Source of the DNA: Trujillonella endophytica
GTDB lineage: Bacteria; Actinomycetota; Actinomycetes; Mycobacteriales; Geodermatophilaceae
Assembly (NCBI RefSeq): GCF_900110555.1
Contig: NZ_FOEE01000005.1
Location: forward strand, 242,868 to 306,867
Length of the DNA stretch: 64,000 nt
Reading direction: 5' to 3'
The translations under genes and the position numbers were made by a program. Numbering within the stretch: the stretch's first letter is position 1; each line of letters begins with the position of its first letter. Positions 8,320-16,658 of the stretch are shown one piece after another. The notes under the pieces are model-generated. The model did not search any database. It was given only the letters and a program-made list of their open reading frames with translations, and had not been told where the DNA came from.

Positions 8320-9108
8320 TCAGCGGCCGGCGAGCACCGTCGCGCCCGACGCCAGTCCGGCCATGAAGCCCGCGTCCACCTGCACGTCCTGGCCGATGAC
8401 CCAGCCGAAGCCCGCTCCGCAGACGGCGTCGATCACGGGGACGACGTCCGCCGTGGTGGCGTGCCGGCCGACGGCGGCGCGCACGCCGTCCAGCACGTCC
8501 TTGCCCATCGACTGCTCGAAGTCGCCGAGGATCGGCGTCTCCACCGGGCCGGGACTGACGGTGTTCAGCCGCACCCGTCCCTCGCGCCAGGCCGCCACCG
8601 ACCGCCGGGCGACGAAGGCGATGGCCGCCTCCTTCGACAGGTTGTAGACCGGGTAGCCGGCGGGGGTGTCGGACAGCCAGGCGAGCCCGGCGGCCACGGA
8701 GTCCGTGGCCAGCAGCGGCTCCAGCGCCGGCAGGCGGGCCCGCCACGCCCCTCCGGCGGTGGAGGCCACCACGGTCACCGCCCCGCCGGGGACCACCTTG
8801 GGCAGCACCAACTCGACCAGGTGACGCATGCCGAGGAAGTTGACGGCGAGCACGTCGTCCGCCGGACGGGTGCCGGGGACGCCGGCGACGTGGGCCACGG
8901 CGTCGAGGCCGTCGGGCAGCGCCCGGACCGCGGACTCGATGCTCGCCGGGTCGCGGAGGTCGCACGCGATCGACGCGGCGTCGGCGCCGCCGACCGCGAC
9001 GTGGTCCAGGACGTGGACCTCGTCCCCGCGCTCGACCCACCGCGCGAGCAGGTCCGCCCCGATGCCGGAGGCCGCCCCCACCACGGCGACCCGTCTGGTC
9101 TCCCCCAT
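8320..9108 (-). CDS. Short-chain dehydrogenase/reductase
   Basis: A 262-aa SDR. The cofactor motif is VVGAASGIG near residue 10 (T-G-x3-G-x-G type with Val-Gly start), the NAG-like motif is HVAG, and the catalytic Tyr and Lys lie in YNLSKEAA. The acidic residue after strand 2 (LDHVAV) suggests NAD(H). It resembles 3-alpha-hydroxysteroid dehydrogenase/carbonyl reductase-type SDRs, which have a long loop before the catalytic Tyr. GAGGGAG lies about seven bases before the ATG. It heads a two-gene unit with the TetR regulator, divergent from the P450 operon, so it probably oxidises or reduces an alcohol or ketone intermediate of the same pathway. Confidence 0.85.
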   Translation of the reverse strand: MGETRRVAVVGAASGIGADLLARWVERGDEVHVLDHVAVGGADAASIACDLRDPASIESAVRALPDGLDAVAHVAGVPGTRPADDVLAVNFLGMRHLVELVLPKVVPGGAVTVVASTAGGAWRARLPALEPLLATDSVAAGLAWLSDTPAGYPVYNLSKEAAIAFVARRSVAAWREGRVRLNTVSPGPVETPILGDFEQSMGKDVLDGVRAAVGRHATTADVVPVIDAVCGAGFGWVIGQDVQVDAGFMAGLASGATVLAGR

Positions 9109-9155
9109 CGCGCACTCCCTCGGTGGACTCGGACTCGTGCCGGCCGACGCTAATA

Positions 9156-9172
9156 CCGACGCATTCCGTCGG
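9156..9172. promoter_or_regulatory. Inverted repeat in the divergent SDR/P450 promoter region
   Basis: Perfect 6-base arms CCGACG and CGTCGG around CATTC, 48 bases before the ATG of the minus-strand SDR. It sits in the 179-base gap between the SDR-TetR unit and the P450 operon, where an autoregulating TetR protein would be expected to bind. Confidence 0.45.
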
Positions 9173-9210
9173 CAAGGCGTTGACGGCGGGCGGCCGGTCC
9201 GGAACAGTAT

Positions 9211-9225
9211 TCGACGTCGGAATCA
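9211..9225. promoter_or_regulatory. Possible third copy of the shared operator
   Basis: TCGACGTCGGAATCA matches 12 of 15 positions of the element beside the second P450 promoter (TCGACGTCGACGTCA, minus strand 21562-21548). It lies 63 bases upstream of the GTG of the first P450. The central 8-base palindrome CGACGTCG is intact. It is the weakest of the three copies. Confidence 0.35.
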
Positions 9226-9287
9226 GAGTGGCGGAGTGGACGGCCACCGATCCGGCCTCCACGCCACCGGCCCTGAGGGAGATCCTC

Positions 9288-10550
9288 GTGACGCTGCCCA
9301 GCACCCCCCCGGCGAGCCCCCGGCCCTACTCCGAGGTCGACCTCTCGAGCCGCGCGTTCTGGGACCGGACGTTCGACGAGCGCGAGCAGTCCTTCGCCGC
9401 CCTGCGCCGGGGCGAGCTGAGCTGGCACCAGCCCTTCGACGCCCCCTTCCCGCACGCCGAGACGGGCTTCTGGGCGGCCACCCGGCTGGAGGACATCACC
9501 TTCGTCAGCCGGCGGCCGGAGATCTTCTCGTCGGCGGAGGGCATCGCGATCAGCCCGCTGCCCAAGCAGATCCAGGAGATGACGGCCTTCTTCCTGATGA
9601 TGGACCCGCCGGAGCACACCACGTTCCGGCGGCTGATCAGCGAGGCGTTCACCCCGCGGCAGGTCGCGCGCGTCCAGTCGCAGATCGCGGCGGGCGCCGA
9701 GGAGATCGTCGACGGACTCGTCGGCGCGGGCTCGGTCGACTTCGTCACCGCCTGCTCGGGCATCCTGCCGATGCGCACGGTGTCGGACATGATCGGCATC
9801 GCCCCCGGCGACCGGGAGGCCGTCCGGCACGCGGCCGAGGCGTTGTTCGCCGGCCCGAGTCCGGCCGAGCGCGCGGCCGGCGTCGACCCGCTGGGCTTCA
9901 TGCTCAGCCAGATCGAGCTGCTCAGGACCGCGGCCATCGAGATCGCCAGGCACCGGCGGGAGCACCCCGCCGACGACCTGATGACCAACATCGTCCAGGC
10001 CGAGGTCGACGGGCACCGCCTCACCGACGAGCAGATCGGTGCCTTCATGATCCTGCTGTCCTCGGCGGGCAACGACACCACCAAGCAGACGACCTCGCAC
10101 ACGATCCTCGCGCTGTCCCGGCACCCCGAGCAGAAGCAGTGGCTGATGGCCGACTGGGACGGCCGCATCGGCCGGGCGGTCGAGGAGTTCGTGCGCTGGG
10201 GCACCCCGGTCATGGACTTCGCCCGGACCGCCGTCGTCGACACCGAGATCCGGGGCACGCCCGTCCTCGCCGGGGAGAAGGTGGCGCTCTTCTACTGCTC
10301 GGGCAACCGGGACGAGACGGTCTTCGAGCGGCCCCACGACTTCGACCTGGCCCGGACGCCGAACCCGCACGTGGGCTTCGGTGGCGGCGGGGTGCACTAC
10401 TGCCTCGGCCACTCGGTCGCGAAGTCGCAGCTGCGCAACCTGTTCCAGCAGCTGCTCACCCGCATCCCCGACATCGAGATCGGTGAGCCCGAGTGGCTCC
10501 CCAACACCTTCGTGCACGGCATCGAGCGGCTGCCTGCCTACATCCCCTGA
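9288..10550 (+). CDS. Cytochrome P450 (CYP124/CYP125-like heme motif)
   Basis: A 420-aa soluble bacterial P450. Motifs: I-helix SSAGNDTTK with the oxygen-activating acid/Thr pair, the ExxR pair in EEFVRW and the heme-thiolate loop FGGGGVHYCLG with the proximal Cys. That loop is one residue longer than the usual FGxGxHxCxG, as in the CYP124/CYP125 clan that hydroxylates methyl-branched lipids and sterol side chains (family knowledge; the substrate here is unknown). The start is GTG 9288, with GAGGGA about eight bases upstream, not the longer open frame. It heads the plus-strand operon; the ferredoxin at its end is the likely electron donor. Confidence 0.9.
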   Translation: MTLPSTPPASPRPYSEVDLSSRAFWDRTFDEREQSFAALRRGELSWHQPFDAPFPHAETGFWAATRLEDITFVSRRPEIFSSAEGIAISPLPKQIQEMTAFFLMMDPPEHTTFRRLISEAFTPRQVARVQSQIAAGAEEIVDGLVGAGSVDFVTACSGILPMRTVSDMIGIAPGDREAVRHAAEALFAGPSPAERAAGVDPLGFMLSQIELLRTAAIEIARHRREHPADDLMTNIVQAEVDGHRLTDEQIGAFMILLSSAGNDTTKQTTSHTILALSRHPEQKQWLMADWDGRIGRAVEEFVRWGTPVMDFARTAVVDTEIRGTPVLAGEKVALFYCSGNRDETVFERPHDFDLARTPNPHVGFGGGGVHYCLGHSVAKSQLRNLFQQLLTRIPDIEIGEPEWLPNTFVHGIERLPAYIP

Positions 10551-10588
10551 CCGCGCTCCCCCGGCTCCCACCCACGAGAGGCTCCCGG

Positions 10589-12190
10589 ATGCCCCCCAGC
10601 AGCACCGTCGCTGCCGCCGGCTTCTACGCCGTCGCCGCCAGGCACCCCGACCGGATCGCCGTCGTGGAGCCCGACGGGGCGACGGTGTCGTTCGGGGCGC
10701 TGCTCCGCCGGGTCAACGCGCTCTCGCACGCCTTCCGCGCGCTGGGGCTGGGCGCGGGCGACGCGGTCGCCGGTGTGCTGCACAACGGGCGCGAGTACCT
10801 GGAGGTGCTGCTCGCCACCGGGCAGCTCGGCCTGTACTTCGTGCCGGTCAACTACCGCCTGGCCCCCGACGAGATCGCCTACATCGTGCAGGACTCCGGC
10901 GCCCGGATCGTCGTGGCCGACGCGGAACAGGCGCCCGCGCTCCCGCTCACCGGCCTGCCGGCCGCCCGCTTCGTCGTCGGCGGCGCGGCCGACGGCTGGG
11001 AGCCGTTCGACGACCTCGGCAGCGACCGGCCCACCCACGCGCCGGAGGACCGGCGGTCCGGGACCTTCATGGGCTACACCTCCGGCACGACCGGCCGGCC
11101 CAAGGGCGTCCGGGTGCGCCAGCGCGACTGGGCCCCCGAGCAGTACGCCGAGCTGCTCATCGGCAACATCGTCGAGGCGTACGGCCTCGCGGCCGGTGAG
11201 GGGGTGCACCTCGTCTGCTCGCCCCTGTACCACTCCGCCCCGGGCAGCCACGCGCTCGCCTTCCTGCACGCCGGCCACACCCTGGTCGTGCACGCCGGCT
11301 TCGATGCGGCGGCGGCACTGCGCGCCGTCGAGGTCCACCGCGTCACGAGCACCCACATGGTGCCCACGCACTTCCACCGGCTGCTGGCCCTGCCCGAGCA
11401 GGTGCGGGCGCAGGCCGACGTGTCCAGCCTCCAGGCCGTCGTCCACGCCGGGGCGCCGTGCCCGGTCTCGGTGAAGCGGCGCATGATCGAGTGGCTGGGG
11501 CCGATCGTGTGGGAGTACCTGGGCTCCACCGAGGGCTCGCTGACCCGCGTCAGCTCGGCGGAGTGGCTGGCCCGGCCGGGCACGGTGGGCCGCCCGATCC
11601 CCGGGCTGACGCTGCAGATCCTCGACGACGACGGGCAGCCGGTGCCCGCCGGCGGTTCCGGCACCATCTGGTTCGGCACGACGGGGCGCCCGCCCACCTT
11701 CGAGTACCACGGCGACCCGGAGAAGACCGCCCGGGCGCGGCGGGGTGACCTGGTCACGGCCGGCGACGTCGGCTACGTCGACCGGGACGGCTACCTGTTC
11801 CTGCAGGACCGGCGGACCGACCTCATCATCTCCGGCGGGGTCAACGTGTACCCGGCGGAGGTGGAGAACCACCTCATCGGCCACCCGTCCGTGGCCGACG
11901 TCGCGGTGATCGGCGTGCCCGACGCCGAGTGGGGCGCCCGGGTGGTGGCGGTCGTCGAGCCCGCACCGGGTGCGACCGCCGACGCGGCGCTCGCCGACGA
12001 GCTCGACCGCTTCTGCCGCGCGGGCCTGGCCGGATTCAAGTGCCCCCGGCACATCGAGTTCCACGAGCACCTGCCGCGGACGCCGGCGGGCAAGCTCTCG
12101 CGCCGCGCGGTGCGCGACGCCTACGACCGGGACCACCCCCAGCCCGCGGCCACGCCGGCGGGCGAGCACGACGAGGAGCGAGCGGGATGA
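10589..12190 (+). CDS. Acyl-CoA synthetase (AMP-forming, FadD-like)
   Basis: A 533-aa ANL-superfamily ligase that activates a carboxylic acid to its CoA thioester through an acyl-AMP. Motifs: the P-loop YTSGTTGRPKG, the adenine-side motif LGSTEG, the hinge DRRTDLIISGG and the C-terminal catalytic Lys in RTPAGKLSRR. The binding pocket cannot be read for chain length; the arrangement resembles FadD3/FadD19-type ligases of steroid pathways. The ATG at 10589 has GAGAGG upstream. It follows the P450 by 38 bases and overlaps the next SDR by four bases (ATGA). It would activate the acid produced from P450-derived alcohols. Confidence 0.9.
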   Translation: MPPSSTVAAAGFYAVAARHPDRIAVVEPDGATVSFGALLRRVNALSHAFRALGLGAGDAVAGVLHNGREYLEVLLATGQLGLYFVPVNYRLAPDEIAYIVQDSGARIVVADAEQAPALPLTGLPAARFVVGGAADGWEPFDDLGSDRPTHAPEDRRSGTFMGYTSGTTGRPKGVRVRQRDWAPEQYAELLIGNIVEAYGLAAGEGVHLVCSPLYHSAPGSHALAFLHAGHTLVVHAGFDAAAALRAVEVHRVTSTHMVPTHFHRLLALPEQVRAQADVSSLQAVVHAGAPCPVSVKRRMIEWLGPIVWEYLGSTEGSLTRVSSAEWLARPGTVGRPIPGLTLQILDDDGQPVPAGGSGTIWFGTTGRPPTFEYHGDPEKTARARRGDLVTAGDVGYVDRDGYLFLQDRRTDLIISGGVNVYPAEVENHLIGHPSVADVAVIGVPDAEWGARVVAVVEPAPGATADAALADELDRFCRAGLAGFKCPRHIEFHEHLPRTPAGKLSRRAVRDAYDRDHPQPAATPAGEHDEERAG

Positions 12191-13098
12191 GCGGGATCTG
12201 CGAGGGCCGCGTGGCCGTGGTGACGGGCGCGGGGCGGGGCATCGGCCGCGTGTACGCCCTCGACCTGGCGCGGGAGGGCGCCCGCGTGGTGGTCAACGAC
12301 CTCGGCGGCAGCAACGACGGGAGCGGCGCCGACACCGGCGCCGCGCAGTCGGTGGTGGACGAGATCGTCGCCGCCGGCGGCACGGCGGTGGCCAACCACG
12401 ACGACGTCTCCGACTGGGACGGCGCCCGGCGCCTGGTCGACCAGGCCGTCACGACGTTCGGCGGGCTGGACGTGCTGGTCAACAACGCCGGCATCCTCCG
12501 GGACAGGACGCTGGCATCGATGTCGGCCGAGGAGTGGGACGCGGTCATCCGCGTGCACCTGCGCGGCACCTTCGCCCCGTCGCACTTCGCCGCCCAGTAC
12601 TGGCGCGCCCGGCACAAGGAGACCGGCGCGCCCACCGGCGCCCGGCTGATCAACACCACCTCGGCGTCCGGGCTCTACGGCGCGTTCGGCCAGAGCAACT
12701 ACGGCGCGGCGAAGGCAGGCATCGCCTCCTTCACCCTCATCACCGCGATGGAGTTGGCCCGGCACGGCGTGACGGTGAACGCCGTCGCCCCGGTGGCGAG
12801 CACCCGGCTCACGGAGGACGTGATGTCCGAGGGCCTGCGCGCGACGCTGGTCCCCGAGCACGTCGCCCCCCTCGTCGTCTGGCTCGCCGGCGCCGAGAGC
12901 GCGGGGGTGACCGGCCGCGTGTTCGACGTCGGCGGAGGCCGGATCAGCGTGGTCGAGTCCTGGCGCCTCGGCCCCGAGGTGACCCGCGCCGACGGCGTCT
13001 GGGATCCCGCCGAGCTCGGCGCGATCATCCCCGGCCTGGTCGCCGACGCCGCGCCCAACCCCGACCGCACCGGCCGCGTCCCGGCCCCGAGGCCGTGA
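12187..13098 (+). CDS. SDR, 3-hydroxyacyl-CoA dehydrogenase type (MFE-2-like)
   Basis: A 303-aa SDR like the (3R)-hydroxyacyl-CoA dehydrogenase unit of multifunctional enzyme 2/17-beta-HSD4. Motifs: TGAGRGIGR, NDLGGSNDGSG after strand 2 (the acidic residue selects NAD), NNAGILRD, Ser in NTTSASG and YGAAK. The C-terminus runs about 40 residues past the SDR core. ATG 12187 overlaps the acyl-CoA synthetase stop (ATGA) and its own stop overlaps the MaoC start (GTGA). Together with the next gene it supplies the hydratase and dehydrogenase steps of one beta-oxidation round; in MFE-2 these are fused, here they are separate coupled genes. Confidence 0.87.
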   Translation: MSGICEGRVAVVTGAGRGIGRVYALDLAREGARVVVNDLGGSNDGSGADTGAAQSVVDEIVAAGGTAVANHDDVSDWDGARRLVDQAVTTFGGLDVLVNNAGILRDRTLASMSAEEWDAVIRVHLRGTFAPSHFAAQYWRARHKETGAPTGARLINTTSASGLYGAFGQSNYGAAKAGIASFTLITAMELARHGVTVNAVAPVASTRLTEDVMSEGLRATLVPEHVAPLVVWLAGAESAGVTGRVFDVGGGRISVVESWRLGPEVTRADGVWDPAELGAIIPGLVADAAPNPDRTGRVPAPRP

Positions 13099-13952
13099 CG
13101 CTCGCGCGGGAGCTCGTCGGCCAGGAGTGGGACGGCGGAGAGTCGAGCTGGACGTCGGCGGACGCGCTCCGCTACGCGCTCGGGGTGGGCGCCGGTGCCC
13201 AGGACCCGCACCGGGAGCTCGAGTTCACCACCGAGAACTCGCACGACACCGCCCAGCGGGTGCTGCCGACGTTCGCGGTCGTCGCCGGAACCGTCGGCGG
13301 GGCGCGCCCGGGACCGCGCCTGGGCGACTTCGACCTCGCGCAGATCCTGCACGCGGAGCAGTCGGTCACCCTCCACCGCGAGCTGCCGCCCGACGCGACC
13401 GTCCGCACCACCTCCGGCGTCGTCGGCATGTACGACAAGGGCCGCGATGCGCTGGTGGTGCTGCAGTCGCGCGCCGTGGACGCCGCCACCGGGGAGCCGC
13501 TGTACGACACCCGGTCGGGGATCTTCGTCCGCGGCGAGGGCGGCTTCGGCGGCGACCGCGGGCCCGCCGAGCCCTGGCAGCTGCCGGACCGCCCGGCCGA
13601 CTCCGTCGTCTCCTACCCCACCCGGCCCGACCAGGCGCTGCTCTATCGCCTGTCCGGCGACCGCAACCCGCTGCACTCCGATCCCTGGTTCGCGCGCAGC
13701 GCGGGTCTCGAGCGCCCGATCCTGCACGGCCTGTGCACCTACGGGTTCACCGGACGGGCCCTGCTGCACGCGGCCTGCGGGTCCGATCCCGCCCGCTTCG
13801 GCCACATGTCCGCGCGCTTCTCGGCGCCGGTCCTCCCCGGGCAGACGCTCGACGTGCACGTGTGGGAGGACGACGACGGCGTCCTGTTCCAGACCCTGGC
13901 CGACGGCCGCCCCGTCCTGACCCGCGGAACGCTGACCCGGAGAGAGCCGTGA
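13095..13952 (+). CDS. MaoC-family (R)-specific enoyl-CoA hydratase
   Basis: A 285-aa double hot-dog enoyl-CoA hydratase of the hydratase-2 type. The C-terminal half carries the catalytic motif LYRLSGDRNPLHSDP with Asp and His, then the overhang-type segment LERPILHGLCTYGFTG. The N-terminal half (residues 1-150) is a degenerate hot-dog that would bind the acyl chain, as in the hydratase region of MFE-2. The start is GTG 13095, which overlaps the SDR stop by four bases; the stop in turn overlaps the DUF35 gene. It hydrates a 2-enoyl-CoA to the (3R)-hydroxyacyl-CoA used by the preceding SDR. Confidence 0.88.
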   Translation: MTLARELVGQEWDGGESSWTSADALRYALGVGAGAQDPHRELEFTTENSHDTAQRVLPTFAVVAGTVGGARPGPRLGDFDLAQILHAEQSVTLHRELPPDATVRTTSGVVGMYDKGRDALVVLQSRAVDAATGEPLYDTRSGIFVRGEGGFGGDRGPAEPWQLPDRPADSVVSYPTRPDQALLYRLSGDRNPLHSDPWFARSAGLERPILHGLCTYGFTGRALLHAACGSDPARFGHMSARFSAPVLPGQTLDVHVWEDDDGVLFQTLADGRPVLTRGTLTRREP

Positions 13953-14374
13953 GCGACTTCCTGACCCCGAAGGCCACCCCGGAGACGGCCCCCTTCTGGG
14001 CCGGAGCCGCCGAGGGCGTGCTGCGCATCCAGCAGTGCGACGCCTGCGGGCGGCACTACTTCTATCCCCGCCGCTTCTGCCGCTACTGCCACTCCACCGA
14101 CGTCCGGTGGACGACGGTGAGCGGTCGCGCCCGGCTGGACTCCTACACGATCAACCACCGGCCGCTGCGGGGCACCGAGTCGCTGTCGCCGGTCATCGCC
14201 CTGGTCCAGCTCGAGGAGGGGCCGCGGATGCTGACCAACATCGTCGGGGTCGAGCCCGATCCCGCGAACCTGGTGCTGGACATGCCGCTGACCGTCGACT
14301 TCGAGCCCCGCGGGGACATGACGGTCCCGGTGTTCCGGCCGGCGAGCACCGGGTCGGCGGAGGGCACGCGATGA
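13949..14374 (+). CDS. DUF35 Zn-ribbon/OB-fold protein
   Basis: A 141-aa protein with an N-terminal helix, a rubredoxin-like zinc ribbon with two CxxC pairs (CDAC at about 31-34, CRYC at about 45-48) and a C-terminal OB-fold. DUF35 proteins are partners of thiolase-fold enzymes: in the ChsH2-Ltp2 system the DUF35 domain binds the aldolase and makes it active (family knowledge). Here the gene is coupled by four-base overlaps to MaoC before it and to the thiolase-fold gene after it, so a DUF35-thiolase complex is very likely. Unlike ChsH2 it carries no MaoC domain of its own. Confidence 0.9.
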   Translation: MSDFLTPKATPETAPFWAGAAEGVLRIQQCDACGRHYFYPRRFCRYCHSTDVRWTTVSGRARLDSYTINHRPLRGTESLSPVIALVQLEEGPRMLTNIVGVEPDPANLVLDMPLTVDFEPRGDMTVPVFRPASTGSAEGTR

Positions 14375-15528
14375 CGAGCATGCACGGCGGCGACATCGCC
14401 GTCATCGGCGCCGCCGAGACCGACGAGCTGGGCGTCCTGCCCGACATCTCGATGATCGAGCTGCACGCCCAGGCGGCGCTCAACGCCCTGCGCGACGCCG
14501 GCGTGGCACCCGCCGATGTGGACGGGCTCGCGACCGCCGGCCCGCTGGGCATCGAGGTGGCCCACCACCTGGGTCTCACGCCCCGGTGGGTGGACGGCAC
14601 CAGCGTCGGCGGGTCCAGCTTCCTGCTGCACGTGCGGCACGCCGCCGCCGCCATCGCCGCGGGCGCGGCCGACGTCGTGCTGATCACCCACGGCGAGTCC
14701 GGGCGCTCCGGCACCGGCGCCCGCGCCTACGCCCGCGGCCCCGCGTCGCTGACCGGCCAGTTCGAGGTGCCCTACGGCGCCCTGGCGCCCTACTCGACGT
14801 TCACCGTGCCCGCGCTGCGCTTCCTGCACGACCGGGGCATGGACGCGACCGACCTGGCCGAGGTCGTCGTCGCGCAGCGCGAGTGGTCCAGCCGGACGCC
14901 ACGCGCCATGCGCCGGGAGCTGGTGACCGCGGACCAGGTCCTGGCCGCCCCGATGGTCGCCTACCCGTTCACCAAGGACATGTGCTGCGTGGTGACCGAC
15001 GGCGGCGGCGCCCTCGTGCTCACGCGCAGCGACCGGGCGGCCGACTTCGCCGGGGGCGAGCGAGCGATCTACCTGCTGGGCTCCGGGGAGTCCAACGAGG
15101 CGACGCTGGTCTCGCAGATGGAGGAGACGACCCGCTTCCGGGCCTTCCAGCGGTCCAGCGCCGAGGCCTTCGCCACCTCCGGGCTGACGCACGCCGACAT
15201 CGACCACCTCATGTTCTACGACGCCTTCGCCCACCTGCCGCTGTACATGCTGGAGGACGTCGGCTTCGTCGGGCACGGCGAGTCCGGTGCCTTCGTCCGG
15301 GAGGGGCACACGCGGCCGGGCGGCCGGCTCCCGATGAACACCAACGGTGGCGGTCTGGCCTACACCCACACCGGCATGTACGGCATGTTCGCCATCCAGG
15401 AGGCCATCCGGCAGCTGCGCGGCGAGGCCGCCGCCCAGGTGCCCGGGCTCACCACCAGCTTCGTCCAGGGAGTCGGCATGTTCTTCGCCGCGTCGGCCAG
15501 CCTCGTCCTCGCCAACCGCCGTCCGTGA
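14371..15528 (+). CDS. Thiolase-fold protein (SCP2-thiolase/Ltp2-like aldolase)
   Basis: A 385-aa member of the lipid-transfer/SCP2-thiolase group. Where a true thiolase has its acyl-accepting Cys the sequence reads TSVGGSSFLLH, so that nucleophile is missing. The motifs ITHGESGRS, MFYDAFAHLPLYMLE and NTNGGGLAYTHTG are typical of 'thiolase domain-containing' proteins such as the retro-aldolase Ltp2, which splits the steroid side chain with a DUF35 partner. A retro-aldol or other non-Cys carbon-carbon cleavage is therefore more likely than classical thiolysis. ATG 14371 overlaps the DUF35 stop; the stop overlaps the LLM start. Confidence 0.85.
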   Translation: MTSMHGGDIAVIGAAETDELGVLPDISMIELHAQAALNALRDAGVAPADVDGLATAGPLGIEVAHHLGLTPRWVDGTSVGGSSFLLHVRHAAAAIAAGAADVVLITHGESGRSGTGARAYARGPASLTGQFEVPYGALAPYSTFTVPALRFLHDRGMDATDLAEVVVAQREWSSRTPRAMRRELVTADQVLAAPMVAYPFTKDMCCVVTDGGGALVLTRSDRAADFAGGERAIYLLGSGESNEATLVSQMEETTRFRAFQRSSAEAFATSGLTHADIDHLMFYDAFAHLPLYMLEDVGFVGHGESGAFVREGHTRPGGRLPMNTNGGGLAYTHTGMYGMFAIQEAIRQLRGEAAAQVPGLTTSFVQGVGMFFAASASLVLANRRP

Positions 15529-16658
15529 GCACCGCACCCGGGCCCGGCGGCGGAACCGCCGGCTCGCCCACCGACGCGGCGCCGCTCGGCGAGCTCGGCT
15601 TCTACACGCTGGCCGGGCACAGCGACTCGCCGCGGGACCTCGTCCGCGAGGTGCAGGAGGCCGAGGCGCTGGGGCTCGGCTCGGCGTTCGTCTCCGAGCG
15701 GCTGGCGCTCAAGGAGGCGGCCACCCTGTGCGGCGCCGCGGCGGCGGTCACCAGCACGCTCGGCATCGCCACGGCCGCCACCAACCACAACACCCGCCAC
15801 CCGCTGGTGACCGCGAGCATCGCGTCGACGATGCACCGGCTCACCGGCGGCCGGTTCACCCTCGGCCTCGGCCGCGGGGTGGCGCCCATGCACGCGGCCA
15901 TGGGTCTGTCGACGGTGACCAACGCCCAGCTCGAGGACGTCACCGGCATCCTGCGGACCCTGTGGCGCGGCGGGGCCGTGGTCGACCACGACGGGCCCGC
16001 CGGGACGTTCCCGAACCTCCGCCAGGACGCCACGTTCGACGAGGACATCCCGCTGCTGCTGGTGGCGATCGGCCCGAGGTCGGCGGAGCTCGCGGGCCGG
16101 GTCATGGACGCTCTGGTCCTGCACACCTTCTACAGCGACGAGGCGCTCACCAACGCGGTGGCGGCTGCCCGCCGCGGCGCCGAGCAGGCCGGCCGCGACC
16201 CGGCCGGCGTGCGCGTCTGGTCGGTCCTCGCCACCGTCGGTGACCACGTGCCCGAGGACCTGCGGCTGAAGAAGACGGTCGGCCGGCTCGCGTCCTACCT
16301 GCGCGGGTACGGCGACGTGCTGGTCGCCGCCAACGGGTGGGACCCGGCCGTCCTGGAGCGGTTCCGGGCCGATCCCTTCGTGCGGGGCTTCGTCGGCGCG
16401 TTCGACGCGCGGGCCACCCAGGACGAGCTGGAGTACCTGGCCGCGCTGATGCCGGACGAGTGGCTGGCGGTCACCGCGTCCGGCAGCCCGGAGCAGTGCG
16501 CAGCGGCCGTGGTGCGCCAGCTCGACCTCGGCGCGGACAGCGTCATCCTGCACGGGGCGACGCCCTCCGAGCTCGCGCCGATCCTTCCCGCCTACCGGGC
16601 CGTCCGGCCCGCGGGGCTGGCGGGCATGCCGCTCAATCCCGGACGGAGCGGCCCGTGA
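15525..16658 (+). CDS. LLM-class flavin-dependent oxidoreductase
   Basis: A 377-aa luciferase-like TIM-barrel protein that would use F420 or FMN. Segments typical of the family are ELGFYTLAGHS (strand 1), AEALGLGSAFVSERL, ATAATNHNTRHP, MHRLTGGRFTLGLGRG and the C-terminal ASGSPEQCAA. The HNTRHP and GRFTLGLGRG regions resemble F420-dependent, actinobacterial enzymes. The reaction may be a hydride transfer to or from a ketone or enoyl intermediate, or a Baeyer-Villiger-like oxidation; sequence does not decide. The GTG start overlaps the thiolase stop (GTGA) and its own stop overlaps the kinase-like gene, so it belongs to the operon. Confidence 0.83.
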   Translation: MSTAPGPGGGTAGSPTDAAPLGELGFYTLAGHSDSPRDLVREVQEAEALGLGSAFVSERLALKEAATLCGAAAAVTSTLGIATAATNHNTRHPLVTASIASTMHRLTGGRFTLGLGRGVAPMHAAMGLSTVTNAQLEDVTGILRTLWRGGAVVDHDGPAGTFPNLRQDATFDEDIPLLLVAIGPRSAELAGRVMDALVLHTFYSDEALTNAVAAARRGAEQAGRDPAGVRVWSVLATVGDHVPEDLRLKKTVGRLASYLRGYGDVLVAANGWDPAVLERFRADPFVRGFVGAFDARATQDELEYLAALMPDEWLAVTASGSPEQCAAAVVRQLDLGADSVILHGATPSELAPILPAYRAVRPAGLAGMPLNPGRSGP

